NCBI GenBank assembly: GCA_945861875.1
Contig: CAMAWC010000039.1
Span: forward strand, 1 to 35,220
Source of the DNA: Bordetella parapertussis
GTDB lineage: Bacteria > Pseudomonadota > Gammaproteobacteria > Burkholderiales > SG8-39
Direction: 5' to 3'
DNA: 35,220 bases
The notes beneath the pieces were generated by a model. It ran no database searches. It saw only the letters and a program-made list of their open reading frames with translations, and was not told the origin of the DNA. The position numbers were made by a program, and so were the translations under genes. Below, one piece after another: positions 20,276 to 28,735 of this stretch (its first letter is position 1; each line of letters starts with the position of its first letter).

Positions 20276-21475
20276 TCAGTTGCCGATGCCGTGCACCGCC
20301 AGCAGCTGGCACATGCGTGACACGGCGCGCTGCGGGTCGGACAACAGTCCGGCGCGGTCGGCGAGGCGGAAGGTTTCAACAAGATGCAGTATCGACCGCG
20401 CCGACTGCTGGCCGCCAACCATGACAAAGTGGTCCTGGTGGCCGTTAAGCCAGGCGAGGAATACCACGCCGGTCTTGTAAAAGCGCGTCGGCGCGCCAAA
20501 AATGTGGCGCGACAGCGGCACCGTCGGCGCGAGGATTTCGTCAAAGGCGGCGCGATTGCCCGCGGCCAGTTCACCCAAAGCCGCGGAAGCCGCCGGGGCG
20601 ATGGCGTCGAAAATGCCCAGCAGGGCGTCGCTATGGCCCTGCCCGTCGCCGGTCTGATCGCCTCCAATCAATTCGGCGTAATTGAAATCATCTCCGGTGT
20701 ACATGCGCACGCCCTTGGCGAGGCGCCGGCGCATGGCGATTTCCTTGTCCTTGTCGAGCAGCGAGACCTTCACCCCGTCGACTTTGCCGGCGTGCGCGTT
20801 GATGACGCCGACGGCCGTGTCCATGGCCTTGTGGTGGTCGGCCGAACCCCAGTATCCGGACAAGGCCGGATCAAACATCTCACCCAGCCAGTGAATGATC
20901 ACCGGCTGGCTCACTTGCGACAAGATGCGGTCGTAGATTTTTTCGTAATCGGCCGGCGACTTGGCGACCCGTGCCAGCGCGCGGCTGGCCATAAGGATGA
21001 TCCTGCCACCGAGTTTTTCTATCGCCGCGAGCTGTTCTTCGTAGGCGCGCAAGACATCATCGAGGCTGCGCGCGTCCTCGACAGCCAGCTGGTCGGTGCC
21101 TGCGCCACTCGCCAACAAGGCTCCGGGCAGGTCTCGCGCCGCGTCGGTCGAGCGGCGGATCAGTTCGAGCGATGTCGGCCAGTCAAGTCCCATGCCGCGC
21201 TGCGCCGTGTCCATCGCCTCGGCCACGCCAAGGCCCAGCGACCAGAGATGGCGGCGGTAGGCGATGGTGGCGTCCCAGTCGATGGCGGCGTCAAGCCAGG
21301 GGTCTTGTGCGGCGAGTGGGTCGGCCACCACGTGTGCGGCGGAGTAGGCTATCCGGGTAAAGGCGCGCGCCGGTCGCGAGGGAAAATTGCGCGGCATGCC
21401 CAGCTCAAACCGCTCAAGCGTGCGCCCCGCCGCCGGCAGGTCGATGCGCAATGCGGTTCTCTCCGGCGCATTCAT
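20276..21475 (-). CDS. DUF993 protein, dihydrodipicolinate-synthase-like TIM barrel
   Basis: A 399-residue protein of the DUF993 family, distantly related to DapA/N-acetylneuraminate-lyase aldolases. Typical parts are IAYRRHLWSLGLGVAEAMDT, AQRGMGLDWPTSLELIRRST, GGRIILMASRALARVAKSPA, PVIIHWLGEMFDPALSGYWG and DGVKVSLLDKDKEI. The Lys in GVKVSLLD is in the position expected for the Schiff-base Lys of the superfamily. It follows tctA by 29 bp. Members often sit in sugar-acid or inositol-type catabolic clusters, so a retro-aldol or hydratase step on the imported acid is a fair guess. No substrate can be assigned from the sequence. Confidence 0.82.
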   Translation of the reverse strand: MNAPERTALRIDLPAAGRTLERFELGMPRNFPSRPARAFTRIAYSAAHVVADPLAAQDPWLDAAIDWDATIAYRRHLWSLGLGVAEAMDTAQRGMGLDWPTSLELIRRSTDAARDLPGALLASGAGTDQLAVEDARSLDDVLRAYEEQLAAIEKLGGRIILMASRALARVAKSPADYEKIYDRILSQVSQPVIIHWLGEMFDPALSGYWGSADHHKAMDTAVGVINAHAGKVDGVKVSLLDKDKEIAMRRRLAKGVRMYTGDDFNYAELIGGDQTGDGQGHSDALLGIFDAIAPAASAALGELAAGNRAAFDEILAPTVPLSRHIFGAPTRFYKTGVVFLAWLNGHQDHFVMVGGQQSARSILHLVETFRLADRAGLLSDPQRAVSRMCQLLAVHGIGN

Positions 21476-21504
21476 TGTTGCATCCCGGTCAGTACGCGCC
21501 GGGA

Positions 21505-23010
21505 CTAGGCGCGCAACGTGGCGCGCAGCCTTGCCGGCAGCGCGCGAATGAAATCAAAACGCATGGCGATGATGATGGCGATGGCAAGCCACATCACCAG
21601 TGAAATCGGCCGCGTGAAAAAGGGCTCGAGGCTGCCGTCCGAAAGCACCAGGCCGCGGCGCAGGCTTTTTTCCAGCAGGTCGCCCAGCACGATGCCCAGC
21701 ACCAGCGGGGCCATCGGGTAATTGAGCTGGCGCAGGATGAAACCAAGGATGCCAAAGCCGAGCATCACCCAGATATCAAACAAGCGACCGGCTATGGCAA
21801 AGGAACCGACGGTGCACAGCACCATGATGATGGGCACCATCACCGTCTGCGGCACCTGCAGCACCTTGATCATCAGATTGGTCAAGGTCAGGCCGTAAAA
21901 AAGGATGCCTATGGTGGCAAACATCATCATCGCCACCACGTCATAGACGAATTGTGGCGACTGCACCATGATCATCGGGCCCGGTTGCACGCCGTGAATC
22001 AACATCGCCGCCATCAGCACCGCCGCCGGCGCCGACCCGGGAATCGCCAGCGTCAGCACCGGAATGACCGCCCCGGGCACGCAAGCGTTGTCGCCGGTCT
22101 CGGCCGCCATCAGGCCGTCTATGGATCCCTTGCCAAACAGTTCCGGCTCCTTGCTTGCGCGCTTGGCTGCGGCGTAGGAAGACCAGGCGGCAACGTCCTC
22201 ACCGACGCCGGGCACGATGCCGATGAAGGTACCGATGCAACCGGAGCGCAGGATGGTCTTCCAGTATTTTGTGACATCAACCAGTTTCGGGATGACCGAA
22301 TCGAAAGGATTGATCTTTACCGGCAACTGGTGTTTTTTCATCACCGACAAGAGTTCGGCAAAACCGAAGGCGCCGACCAGGGCGGGCACCAGTGCGATGC
22401 CCCCGGCGAGGTCGCGATTGCCGAAACTGAAACGATCAAAGGCGTATATCGCCTCCTGGCCGATGCCGGCGACAAACAGGCCGAGAAAACCGGCCATCCA
22501 GCCCTTGAGCGGATCATCGCCGGTGAGCGTGCCCGAGATGACCACGCCAAACACCGTCAGCCAGAAAAATTCGTAGGCGCCGAACTTGAGTGCAAGCTCG
22601 CCCAGCAGTGGCGTGAACAGCGCAAGGAAAAACATGCCAATTAAGGTGCCCAACACCGAGCCGGAGGTGGCGATGCCCATGGCACGACCGGCATGGCCCT
22701 GACGGGCGAGCGCGTAGCCGTCAAGGCAGGAGGCGGCCGAGGCCGGCGTGCCCGGGATATTGAGCAGGATGGCCGAGCGCGAGCCGCCGTAAATGGCGCC
22801 GACGTAAGTGCAAATGAGCACCAGCAGGGCCTGGCTCGGTTCCATCTTGAGGGTCAGCGTGGTCATCAGCGCGAGGCCCATGGTCGCGGTCAGGCCGGGC
22901 AGCGCGCCAATGATCAGGCCTATCAGGGTCGAGCCAAAAACGTAGAGCAGCGATTCCGGTGTGACAAAACTCCAGATCGAGTGACCGAAGGCGATGAGTC
23001 CGCTAAACAT
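21505..23010 (-). CDS. tctA: TctA-family large permease subunit of a tripartite tricarboxylate transporter
   Basis: A 501-residue inner-membrane protein with about 12 hydrophobic segments. The family hallmark GALPGLTATMGLALMTTLTL lies at about residues 38-57 (GLTATMG), with a second related motif GIVPGVGEDVAAWSSYAAAK near the middle, and PGAVIPVLTLAIPGSAPAAV after it. Together with TctB it transports a carboxylate in symport with protons or sodium, fed by the periplasmic TctC protein. Its ATG is 18 bp after the tctB stop. The substrate is not predictable from TctA alone. Confidence 0.95.
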   Translation of the reverse strand: MFSGLIAFGHSIWSFVTPESLLYVFGSTLIGLIIGALPGLTATMGLALMTTLTLKMEPSQALLVLICTYVGAIYGGSRSAILLNIPGTPASAASCLDGYALARQGHAGRAMGIATSGSVLGTLIGMFFLALFTPLLGELALKFGAYEFFWLTVFGVVISGTLTGDDPLKGWMAGFLGLFVAGIGQEAIYAFDRFSFGNRDLAGGIALVPALVGAFGFAELLSVMKKHQLPVKINPFDSVIPKLVDVTKYWKTILRSGCIGTFIGIVPGVGEDVAAWSSYAAAKRASKEPELFGKGSIDGLMAAETGDNACVPGAVIPVLTLAIPGSAPAAVLMAAMLIHGVQPGPMIMVQSPQFVYDVVAMMMFATIGILFYGLTLTNLMIKVLQVPQTVMVPIIMVLCTVGSFAIAGRLFDIWVMLGFGILGFILRQLNYPMAPLVLGIVLGDLLEKSLRRGLVLSDGSLEPFFTRPISLVMWLAIAIIIAMRFDFIRALPARLRATLRA

Positions 23011-23028
23011 GATTGCCCCGTCGCTGCC

Positions 23029-23571
23029 CTAAGGCAGGCGCACCAGAAAGACTTCCTGGAACACGTAACTCACCAGGAATGCCGTACCGGCACCATATAC
23101 CAGCGCCATTACAACGCCCTTTGGGGTCTCACCCTTGTCGCTGCGCATCCGCCAGTCAAACAGCAGGATGAACAAGAATACGTAGACAAAGGTGGCCAGC
23201 CAGAACGGAATGCCGCCGTGGCCGACCAGCCCCGCGGCGTAGGCGAGACTGAGCCCGAGCACCCAGCCAACGCGCGTAATGACGGCGCGCGCATCAGGGA
23301 ACAAAACCCACGGCGTCGACAACAGCCGATGTCCGCCCGAGCGCGCGGCGCGCGCCGCGAGCAGCATGCCGAGCAGCAGCATGATTGAGCCGAGGATGCC
23401 GGGCACCAACCCGGGGGCCGTATAGACGGTCGCGCCCTGGCTCTCCAGGCGGTCCATGCGCCAGCTCGCAGTCGCCACCGACAGCCCGAAGGCTATCCAG
23501 ACCAGCGATGAAATGAAATCGGCCCGGGGCGAGACTTCGTCTTTGGTGTCTTCAGAAAGCTCAGTGCTCAT
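23029..23571 (-). CDS. tctB: TctB-family small permease subunit
   Basis: A 180-residue membrane protein with four hydrophobic stretches (around FISSLVWIAFGLSVATASW, GLVPGILGSIMLLLGMLLAA, VGWVLGLSLAYAAGLVGHGG and PFWLATFVYVFLFILLFDW). This is the usual TctB topology. TctB is poorly conserved but required for TctABC transport. It precedes tctA closely and is separated from tctC by 185 bp holding the R4 repeat, which could lower TctBA expression relative to TctC. Confidence 0.92.
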   Translation of the reverse strand: MSTELSEDTKDEVSPRADFISSLVWIAFGLSVATASWRMDRLESQGATVYTAPGLVPGILGSIMLLLGMLLAARAARSGGHRLLSTPWVLFPDARAVITRVGWVLGLSLAYAAGLVGHGGIPFWLATFVYVFLFILLFDWRMRSDKGETPKGVVMALVYGAGTAFLVSYVFQEVFLVRLP

Positions 23572-23655
23572 GTGTCAATCAAGGTGGGATTCGCGCAATG
23601 GCCGCGCCTGCGGCATGCGGAAAAAACTTGCAACCAGTGGTAGGGAACCCTGTTT

Positions 23656-23740
23656 CGTCATCCCCGCGCAAGCGGGGATCCAGTGTCGTTCGATTCAAAC
23701 TTCAAAGTCGCTGGATTCCCGCTTGCGCGGGAATGACGGG
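23656..23740. repeat. dRS3-like paired palindromic repeat, copy R4
   Basis: The left module has ATCCCCGCGCAAGCGGGGAT and the right one ATTCCCGCTTGCGCGGGAAT. The core (CAGTGTCGTT...AAGTCGCTGG) is the near reverse complement of the core of R5, so R4 and R5 are the same element in opposite orientation. It lies between tctC and tctB inside the operon. Confidence 0.9.
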
Positions 23741-23756
23741 GTCGGTCGGTGTTTGA

Positions 23757-24767
23757 CTAGGGTTTCGGGATGCCGACGGTGTCGGGCGATATCTTGGCCT
23801 GGCCGGCATTGAATTTTTGCCAGGCCGCGTCCTGCACCGCCGGAAAGGCGATTTTTTGCGCTTCGTCTCCCGAAGTGACCACCATCATCGCGCCGCGACT
23901 GGTGGCGTATTTCTTGATCGCCTCCGACTTGGCGATTCTTTCGGTCCAGATCTTGTTCAGTGTCGCGGTCACTTCTGCCGGCACGCCCTTGGGTACGAAA
24001 ATACCGAAGTAGCTGACGGGGATCTTGAAACCGGGAACAAAATTCGACAGCGGCGGGATGCTGCCGTAGCCCTCGATCTCGATCGCCCTGTCACCGATAA
24101 CAGCGAGCGGGCGCAGGCGCTTGCCACGGATCATCTCGGACTGCTCGGACGAGAGCTGCGTCGTGACCTCGGTCTCGCCCGCCACGGTGGCGATCACCGC
24201 CGGGTTGCCGCCGTCATAAGTGACATGCTTGTACTTGACGCCGGTGGCGGCAACGATCTGCTCCATGGCGGTGTGACCGCTGGAGTTCACCCCCGCGGTG
24301 GCCACCGAGACCTGGCCGGGACGCGCCTTCATCGCCGCGAGCAAATCTTTCATGTCCTTGTAGGGCGAATTCACCGACACGCTGACGATGGTTGGCAGCG
24401 CGAGGTTCAGGTACAGGTTCCAGTCCTGCACCGTGGTGTCGACCATGCCGAGGATCTTGTAGGAACCAAGGTCCTTGGGTGCGCCCGAAGTCCAGGTGTA
24501 GCCGTCCTTGGGCGCTTCGAGGGCGTTCTTGGTGCCGATCGAACCGGATGCACCGGGCTGGTTCAGCACGATGATTTTTTGTCCAAGGGCCGCTTCCAGT
24601 TCTGCCGCGGTGACGCGGATCATCTGGTCGGTGGCGCCGCCGGCGGCCCAGGGCACGATGACGTTGATGGGTTTGGTCGGCTTCCATTGCGCCATGGCGC
24701 CCGAAGTGATGGTCAGCGCGGCAATACCGGCAAGCGCCGCAATAACGCTGGTACGTATCGATTTCAC
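23757..24767 (-). CDS. tctC: Bug/TctC-family periplasmic substrate-binding protein
   Basis: A 336-residue protein with a clear signal peptide (MKSIRTSVIAALAGIAALTI, then TSGAMAQ, cleavage after AMA). The mature part has the Bug signatures VIVPWAAGGATDQMIRVTA and LNQPGASGSIGTKNALEAPK near the N-terminus, and GYGSIPPLSNFVPGFKIPVS with SYFGIFVPKGVPAEV in domain 2. It would bind a carboxylated ligand in the periplasm and deliver it to TctAB. In many Bug proteins a tryptophan or aromatic pocket selects citrate-like or aromatic acids; here the ligand is open. AGGAGGAGAC precedes its start, an optimal ribosome-binding site, which fits high expression. First gene of the operon. Confidence 0.95.
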   Translation of the reverse strand: MKSIRTSVIAALAGIAALTITSGAMAQWKPTKPINVIVPWAAGGATDQMIRVTAAELEAALGQKIIVLNQPGASGSIGTKNALEAPKDGYTWTSGAPKDLGSYKILGMVDTTVQDWNLYLNLALPTIVSVSVNSPYKDMKDLLAAMKARPGQVSVATAGVNSSGHTAMEQIVAATGVKYKHVTYDGGNPAVIATVAGETEVTTQLSSEQSEMIRGKRLRPLAVIGDRAIEIEGYGSIPPLSNFVPGFKIPVSYFGIFVPKGVPAEVTATLNKIWTERIAKSEAIKKYATSRGAMMVVTSGDEAQKIAFPAVQDAAWQKFNAGQAKISPDTVGIPKP

Positions 24768-24818
24768 GGTGTCTCCTCCTGTTGGTGGGTTTCCCTCTCG
24801 AGCGGAGGGTTTTCGGCA

Positions 24819-24840
24819 TTATTAACTATCCTGTTAATAA
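24819..24840. promoter_or_regulatory. palindromic operator upstream of tctC
   Basis: TTATTAAC (24819-24826) and GTTAATAA (24833-24840) are perfect 8-bp inverted arms around six bases, 52 bp upstream of the tctC start. In this GC-rich genome so AT-rich and perfect a palindrome is conspicuous. It is the best candidate target for the TetR regulator in the same operon. I did not see a second copy in the window. Confidence 0.7.
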
Positions 24841-24881
24841 AAGGCAAGACTGCGCGAAGAGGTACGACAACTGCGTCCTAC

Positions 24882-26321
24882 TCACGCCTTGGTACGATCC
24901 CCTACGCGCACTATCTTCATAGTGTTCGTCCCCCCCGACTTGCCGATCGGCTCGCCGATGGTCAGCACGATCAGGTCGCCGTCCTTGACCGCGCCGTTTT
25001 CCACCAGCACCCGCTCGGCCTCGGCCAGCAATTCCTCGCGATCGTCGCCGACGTACTTCACCACCAGCGGGTAGGTGTCCCGGAACAGGCTACAGCGGTA
25101 GCGCGTCGAAGTCTGCGAGGTGAGCGCATAAATCGGCACGCCGCAATTGAGGCGCGACATCCACAACGCCGTCGATCCGGATTCGGTCAGCGAAGCGATG
25201 GCCTTGACCTTGAGGTGAAATGCCGTGAACAGGGCGGCCATGGCGATCGACTGGTCGACACGCTGGAACACGCGGTTGAGGAAATCCTGGTCAAGGCTCA
25301 CAGGCTGCGATTTTTCCGCCTCGATGCAGATGCGGTTCATCGCCTCTATGGTCTCGACCGGGTATTTGCCGCTGGCTGTTTCGGCCGAGGTCATCACCGC
25401 GTCGGTGCCGTCGAGCACCGCGTTGGCCACGTCCGACACCTCGGCGCGCGTCGGGATGGGGCTGTCTGTCATCGACTCCATCATTTGCGTTGCCGTGATG
25501 GTCAGCTTGTTCATTTCGCGCGCCATGCGGATCATGCGCTTTTGCAGCGCCGGCACCGAGGCATCGCCCACCTCCACCGCAAGGTCGCCGCGCGCCACCA
25601 TGATGCCGTCGGATGCGGACATGATGTCGGTGAGCGCCGCCTCGGTCACCGCCTCGGCGCGTTCGATCTTGGCTATCAGCATGGCGTTCCCGCCGGCCGC
25701 GAGCAGCAACTGCCGCGCCATGTACATGTCGGCGCTGGTCTTGGGGAAGGACACCGCGAGGTAGTCGGCCTTGAGTTTGGCCGCGGTGCGCACGTCCTCC
25801 ATGTCTTTCGCCGTCAGCGCAGGCGCGGTCAGGCCGCCGCCCTGGCGGTTGATGCCCTTGTTGTTGGACAGCACGCCGCCGTGGCGCACCTTGCAATGCA
25901 CCTGGTTGCCCTTGACTGCGACAACGGCAAAGACAATGCGCCCGTCATCGAGCAGCAACATGTCGCCGGCCTTCACATCGCGCGGCAATTCCTTGTAATC
26001 GAGGCCGGCGCAACCCTGGTCGCCCATTTCGCAATCGGCGTCGAGGACGAAGTCATCCCCCGGCTTGAGCGTGACCCTGCCGTCCTTGAATTTGCCGACG
26101 CGGATTTTCGGGCCCTGCAGGTCGGCCATGATGCCCACCGTGCGGCCGACCTTGCGGCCGACCTCGCGCACCATTTCCGCGCGCTTGATGTGGTCGTCGG
26201 CGGTGCCGTGGGAAAAATTCAGCCGCACCACATCGACACCGGCAAGGAACATGCGCTCAAGCACCTCGGGGTTGCTCGAAGAAGGACCCAGTGTGGCTAC
26301 AATTTTGGTGCTGCGTTGCAT
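24882..26321 (-). CDS. pyk: pyruvate kinase
   Basis: Pyruvate kinase makes pyruvate and ATP from phosphoenolpyruvate. From the ATG at 26321 the product is 479 residues and begins MQRSTKIVATLGPSSSNPEV, the normal family start; GGGGAA stands before it. A 29-codon open extension upstream only translates the R5 repeat. Landmarks are VDVVRLNFSHG, MADLQGPKIRVG, AVSFPKTSADM, AKIERAEAV, IMVARGDLAVEVG, RAEVSDVANAVLDGTDAVMT and the C-terminal regulatory domain. It follows pgk, with the R5 repeat in between, and is now separated from fba by the tct operon. Confidence 0.96.
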   Translation of the reverse strand: MQRSTKIVATLGPSSSNPEVLERMFLAGVDVVRLNFSHGTADDHIKRAEMVREVGRKVGRTVGIMADLQGPKIRVGKFKDGRVTLKPGDDFVLDADCEMGDQGCAGLDYKELPRDVKAGDMLLLDDGRIVFAVVAVKGNQVHCKVRHGGVLSNNKGINRQGGGLTAPALTAKDMEDVRTAAKLKADYLAVSFPKTSADMYMARQLLLAAGGNAMLIAKIERAEAVTEAALTDIMSASDGIMVARGDLAVEVGDASVPALQKRMIRMAREMNKLTITATQMMESMTDSPIPTRAEVSDVANAVLDGTDAVMTSAETASGKYPVETIEAMNRICIEAEKSQPVSLDQDFLNRVFQRVDQSIAMAALFTAFHLKVKAIASLTESGSTALWMSRLNCGVPIYALTSQTSTRYRCSLFRDTYPLVVKYVGDDREELLAEAERVLVENGAVKDGDLIVLTIGEPIGKSGGTNTMKIVRVGDRTKA

Positions 26322-26368
26322 GGTCGTATTCCCCGAATTCAAATCATTCAGAAAGCTCTGATTTAGGC

Positions 26369-26450
26369 CGTCTTTCCCGCGAAAGCGGGAATCCAGCGAC
26401 TTTTGCATTCAATCCCAACGACACTGGATCCCCGCTTTCGCGGGGATGAC
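26369..26450. repeat. dRS3-like paired palindromic repeat, copy R5
   Basis: The left module holds TTTCCCGCGAAAGCGGGAAT and the right one ATCCCCGCTTTCGCGGGGAT. The core matches R4 in reverse complement. It lies between pgk and pyk within the glycolytic operon. Confidence 0.9.
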
Positions 26451-26459
26451 AAAGCATAG

Positions 26460-27656
26460 TTAATGTGCTGCGGCCCGTTGTTCGAGTATCTGTATCGCCG
26501 GCAGTGTCTTGCCTTCAAGGAACTCCAGGAAAGCGCCGCCGCCGGTCGAGATGTAGGAGATTCTATCCGCGACACCGTACTTGGCAATCGCGGCAAGGGT
26601 GTCGCCACCGCCGGCGATGGAGAATGCATTCGAATCCGCAATGGCCCCGGCGATGGTTTTAGTGCCGCCGCTGAACGCCTCAAATTCAAACACGCCGACC
26701 GGGCCGTTCCAGACCACGGTGCCGGCTTTTGCAATCAATTGCGCCAAGCGCTCCGCCGACTGCGGACCGATGTCGAGAATCAGGTCGTCCGCCGCGACAT
26801 CGGCGGTGGCTTTGGTCGTCGCTTTTGCACCGGCGGAAAATTCCTTGGCGCAGACGACGTCGATCGGGACAGGTACGACGCCACCCTTGGCTTCGATAAT
26901 GCGGGTGATTTTTTTCGCCTCCTCAACCAGGTCGGGTTCTGCCAGCGATTTGCCGATTTTTCCACCGGCGGCGAGGATGAAGGTGTTGGCAATGCCGCCG
27001 CCGACAATGAGCTGGTCGACCTTCCCGGCCAGCGCCGCAAGAATGGTCAGCTTGGAGGAAACCTTGGACCCGGCAACGATGGCTACCAAGGGGCGTTTCG
27101 GGCTGAGCAGCGCCTTGGTCAGGGCATCGATTTCGGCGCCCATCAAGGGGCCGGCACAGGCGACCGTGGCAAATTGCGCGATGCCGTGGGTGGTGGCCTC
27201 GGCGCGATGCGCGGTACCGAAGGCATCGTTGACATACACGTCGCACAGCGCGGCGAGTTTTTTGGCCAGTGCCTGGTCGTTCTTTTTTTCACCCTTGTTG
27301 CAACGGCAGTTTTCCAGCAACACCAGTTCGCCGGCCTTGACCTGTACGCCCTCGACCCAGTTCTGCAACAGCGGCACCGGCCGGCCCAGCAATTCTGCCA
27401 GGCGTTTGGCCACCGGCGCGAGCGAATCCCCGGGCTTGAGTTCGCCCTCGGTGGGCCGGCCCAGGTGCGATGTGACCATCACCGCCGCCCCGGCATCCAG
27501 CGCAAGGCGTATTGCCGGCAGCGAGGCGCGAATACGCGTGTCATCGGTGATGGCACCGGTGTCGTCTTGCGGCACGTTGAGGTCGGCGCGGATGAACACG
27601 CGCTTGCCGGCAAGGCCCATGCTTAGGGCAAGGTCGGCCATTTTCAACACATGCAT
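26460..27656 (-). CDS. pgk: phosphoglycerate kinase
   Basis: Phosphoglycerate kinase interconverts 1,3-bisphosphoglycerate and 3-phosphoglycerate with ATP. The 398-residue protein is full length: [17 protein letters not shown] (substrate site), [76 protein letters not shown] and the C-terminal [20 protein letters not shown] stands about 10 bases before the ATG at 27656, inside the short gap after the gap gene; a second ATG five codons later is possible. Part of the tkt-gap-pgk-pyk run. Confidence 0.97.
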   Translation of the reverse strand: MHVLKMADLALSMGLAGKRVFIRADLNVPQDDTGAITDDTRIRASLPAIRLALDAGAAVMVTSHLGRPTEGELKPGDSLAPVAKRLAELLGRPVPLLQNWVEGVQVKAGELVLLENCRCNKGEKKNDQALAKKLAALCDVYVNDAFGTAHRAEATTHGIAQFATVACAGPLMGAEIDALTKALLSPKRPLVAIVAGSKVSSKLTILAALAGKVDQLIVGGGIANTFILAAGGKIGKSLAEPDLVEEAKKITRIIEAKGGVVPVPIDVVCAKEFSAGAKATTKATADVAADDLILDIGPQSAERLAQLIAKAGTVVWNGPVGVFEFEAFSGGTKTIAGAIADSNAFSIAGGGDTLAAIAKYGVADRISYISTGGGAFLEFLEGKTLPAIQILEQRAAAH

Positions 27657-27665
27657 GGCGAAGCC

Positions 27666-28679
27666 TTACTTGGCGTCAACCAGGGCCAGCGTCGTGTCGA
27701 GCATGCGGTTGGAGAAGCCCCACTCGTTGTCGTACCAGGAGCAAACCTTGACCAGCGTGCCCTCGGAGACCTTGGTCAGCGTCGAGTCGAAAGTCGATGA
27801 GGCCGGGTCGTGGTTGAAGTCGCTCGATACCAGCGGGTCGGTGTTGTAGTTGAGGATGCCCTTCAACTCGCCCTCGGCGGCGGCCTTCATGATGGCGTTC
27901 ACTTCATCGACGCTGGTGGCGCGTTTTGCGGTGAAGGTCAGGTCGACGATGGAGACATTGATGGTGGGCACGCGGATGGCATAGCCGTCGAGCTTGCCGT
28001 TGAGCTCTGGCATCACCAGTCCCACCGCGGCGGCGGCGCCGGTCTTGGTCGGGATCATGTTCATGCTGGCCGAACGCGCGCGGCGCAGGTCTTCGTGATA
28101 CACATCCGTGAGCACCTGGTCGTTGGTATAGGCGTGGATGGTGGTCATCAGGCCGGACACCACACCGATTTTTTCATGCAGCGGCTTGACCAGCGGCGCG
28201 AGGCAGTTGGTGGTGCACGAGGCGTTGGAGATGACCGTGTCGGAAGCCTTCAGCACCTTGTGGTTGACGCCAAAGACCACGGTGGCATCGACGTCCTTGC
28301 CGCCGGGGGCGGAAATGACGACTTTTTTCGCACCCGCGCTGATGTGCGCCGAGGCTTTTTCCTTGGTGGTGAAAAACCCGGTGCACTCGAGCACCACGTC
28401 AACCTTGAGTTCCCTCCACGGCAGTTCGGCCGGGTTGCGCTTGGCGCAGACCTGGATGCGGTCGCCGTTGACGATCATGGCATCGCCCTCCACCGTGACG
28501 GTGCCGGGAAACTTGCCGTGGGCGGTGTCATAGCGCGTGAGGTGGGCGTTGGTCTTGGCATCGCCAAGGTCGTTGATCGCGACGATCTGGATGTCGTGCT
28601 TTTTGCCGCTTTCATAATGGGCACGCAGGATGTTTCGGCCGATGCGGCCGTAGCCGTTGATGGCGACGCGGATGGTCAT
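27666..28679 (-). CDS. gap: glyceraldehyde-3-phosphate dehydrogenase
   Basis: This NAD(P)-dependent dehydrogenase acts in glycolysis, gluconeogenesis or the Calvin cycle. The 337-residue protein has [37 protein letters not shown], the catalytic Cys155 in [12 protein letters not shown], His182 in [10 protein letters not shown], and [20 protein letters not shown]. Asp or Leu/Asn usage at the cofactor pocket ([14 protein letters not shown]) is of the gapB/cbbG-like betaproteobacterial type. It lies 56 bp after tkt and 9 bp before pgk. Confidence 0.97.
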   Translation of the reverse strand: MTIRVAINGYGRIGRNILRAHYESGKKHDIQIVAINDLGDAKTNAHLTRYDTAHGKFPGTVTVEGDAMIVNGDRIQVCAKRNPAELPWRELKVDVVLECTGFFTTKEKASAHISAGAKKVVISAPGGKDVDATVVFGVNHKVLKASDTVISNASCTTNCLAPLVKPLHEKIGVVSGLMTTIHAYTNDQVLTDVYHEDLRRARSASMNMIPTKTGAAAAVGLVMPELNGKLDGYAIRVPTINVSIVDLTFTAKRATSVDEVNAIMKAAAEGELKGILNYNTDPLVSSDFNHDPASSTFDSTLTKVSEGTLVKVCSWYDNEWGFSNRMLDTTLALVDAK

Positions 28680-28735
28680 TGCAAAAACTCCTTTTACTGA
28701 TTCTCTGGTGGTAATGCTTAGGATTATTTTTTGAT

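Noticed and set aside
23817-26366. An 849-codon plus-strand reading frame opposite tctC and pyk
   Set aside because: Its product is rich in His, Arg and Gly as expected for an antisense frame of GC-rich genes, with no recognisable domain; tctC and pyk are certain.
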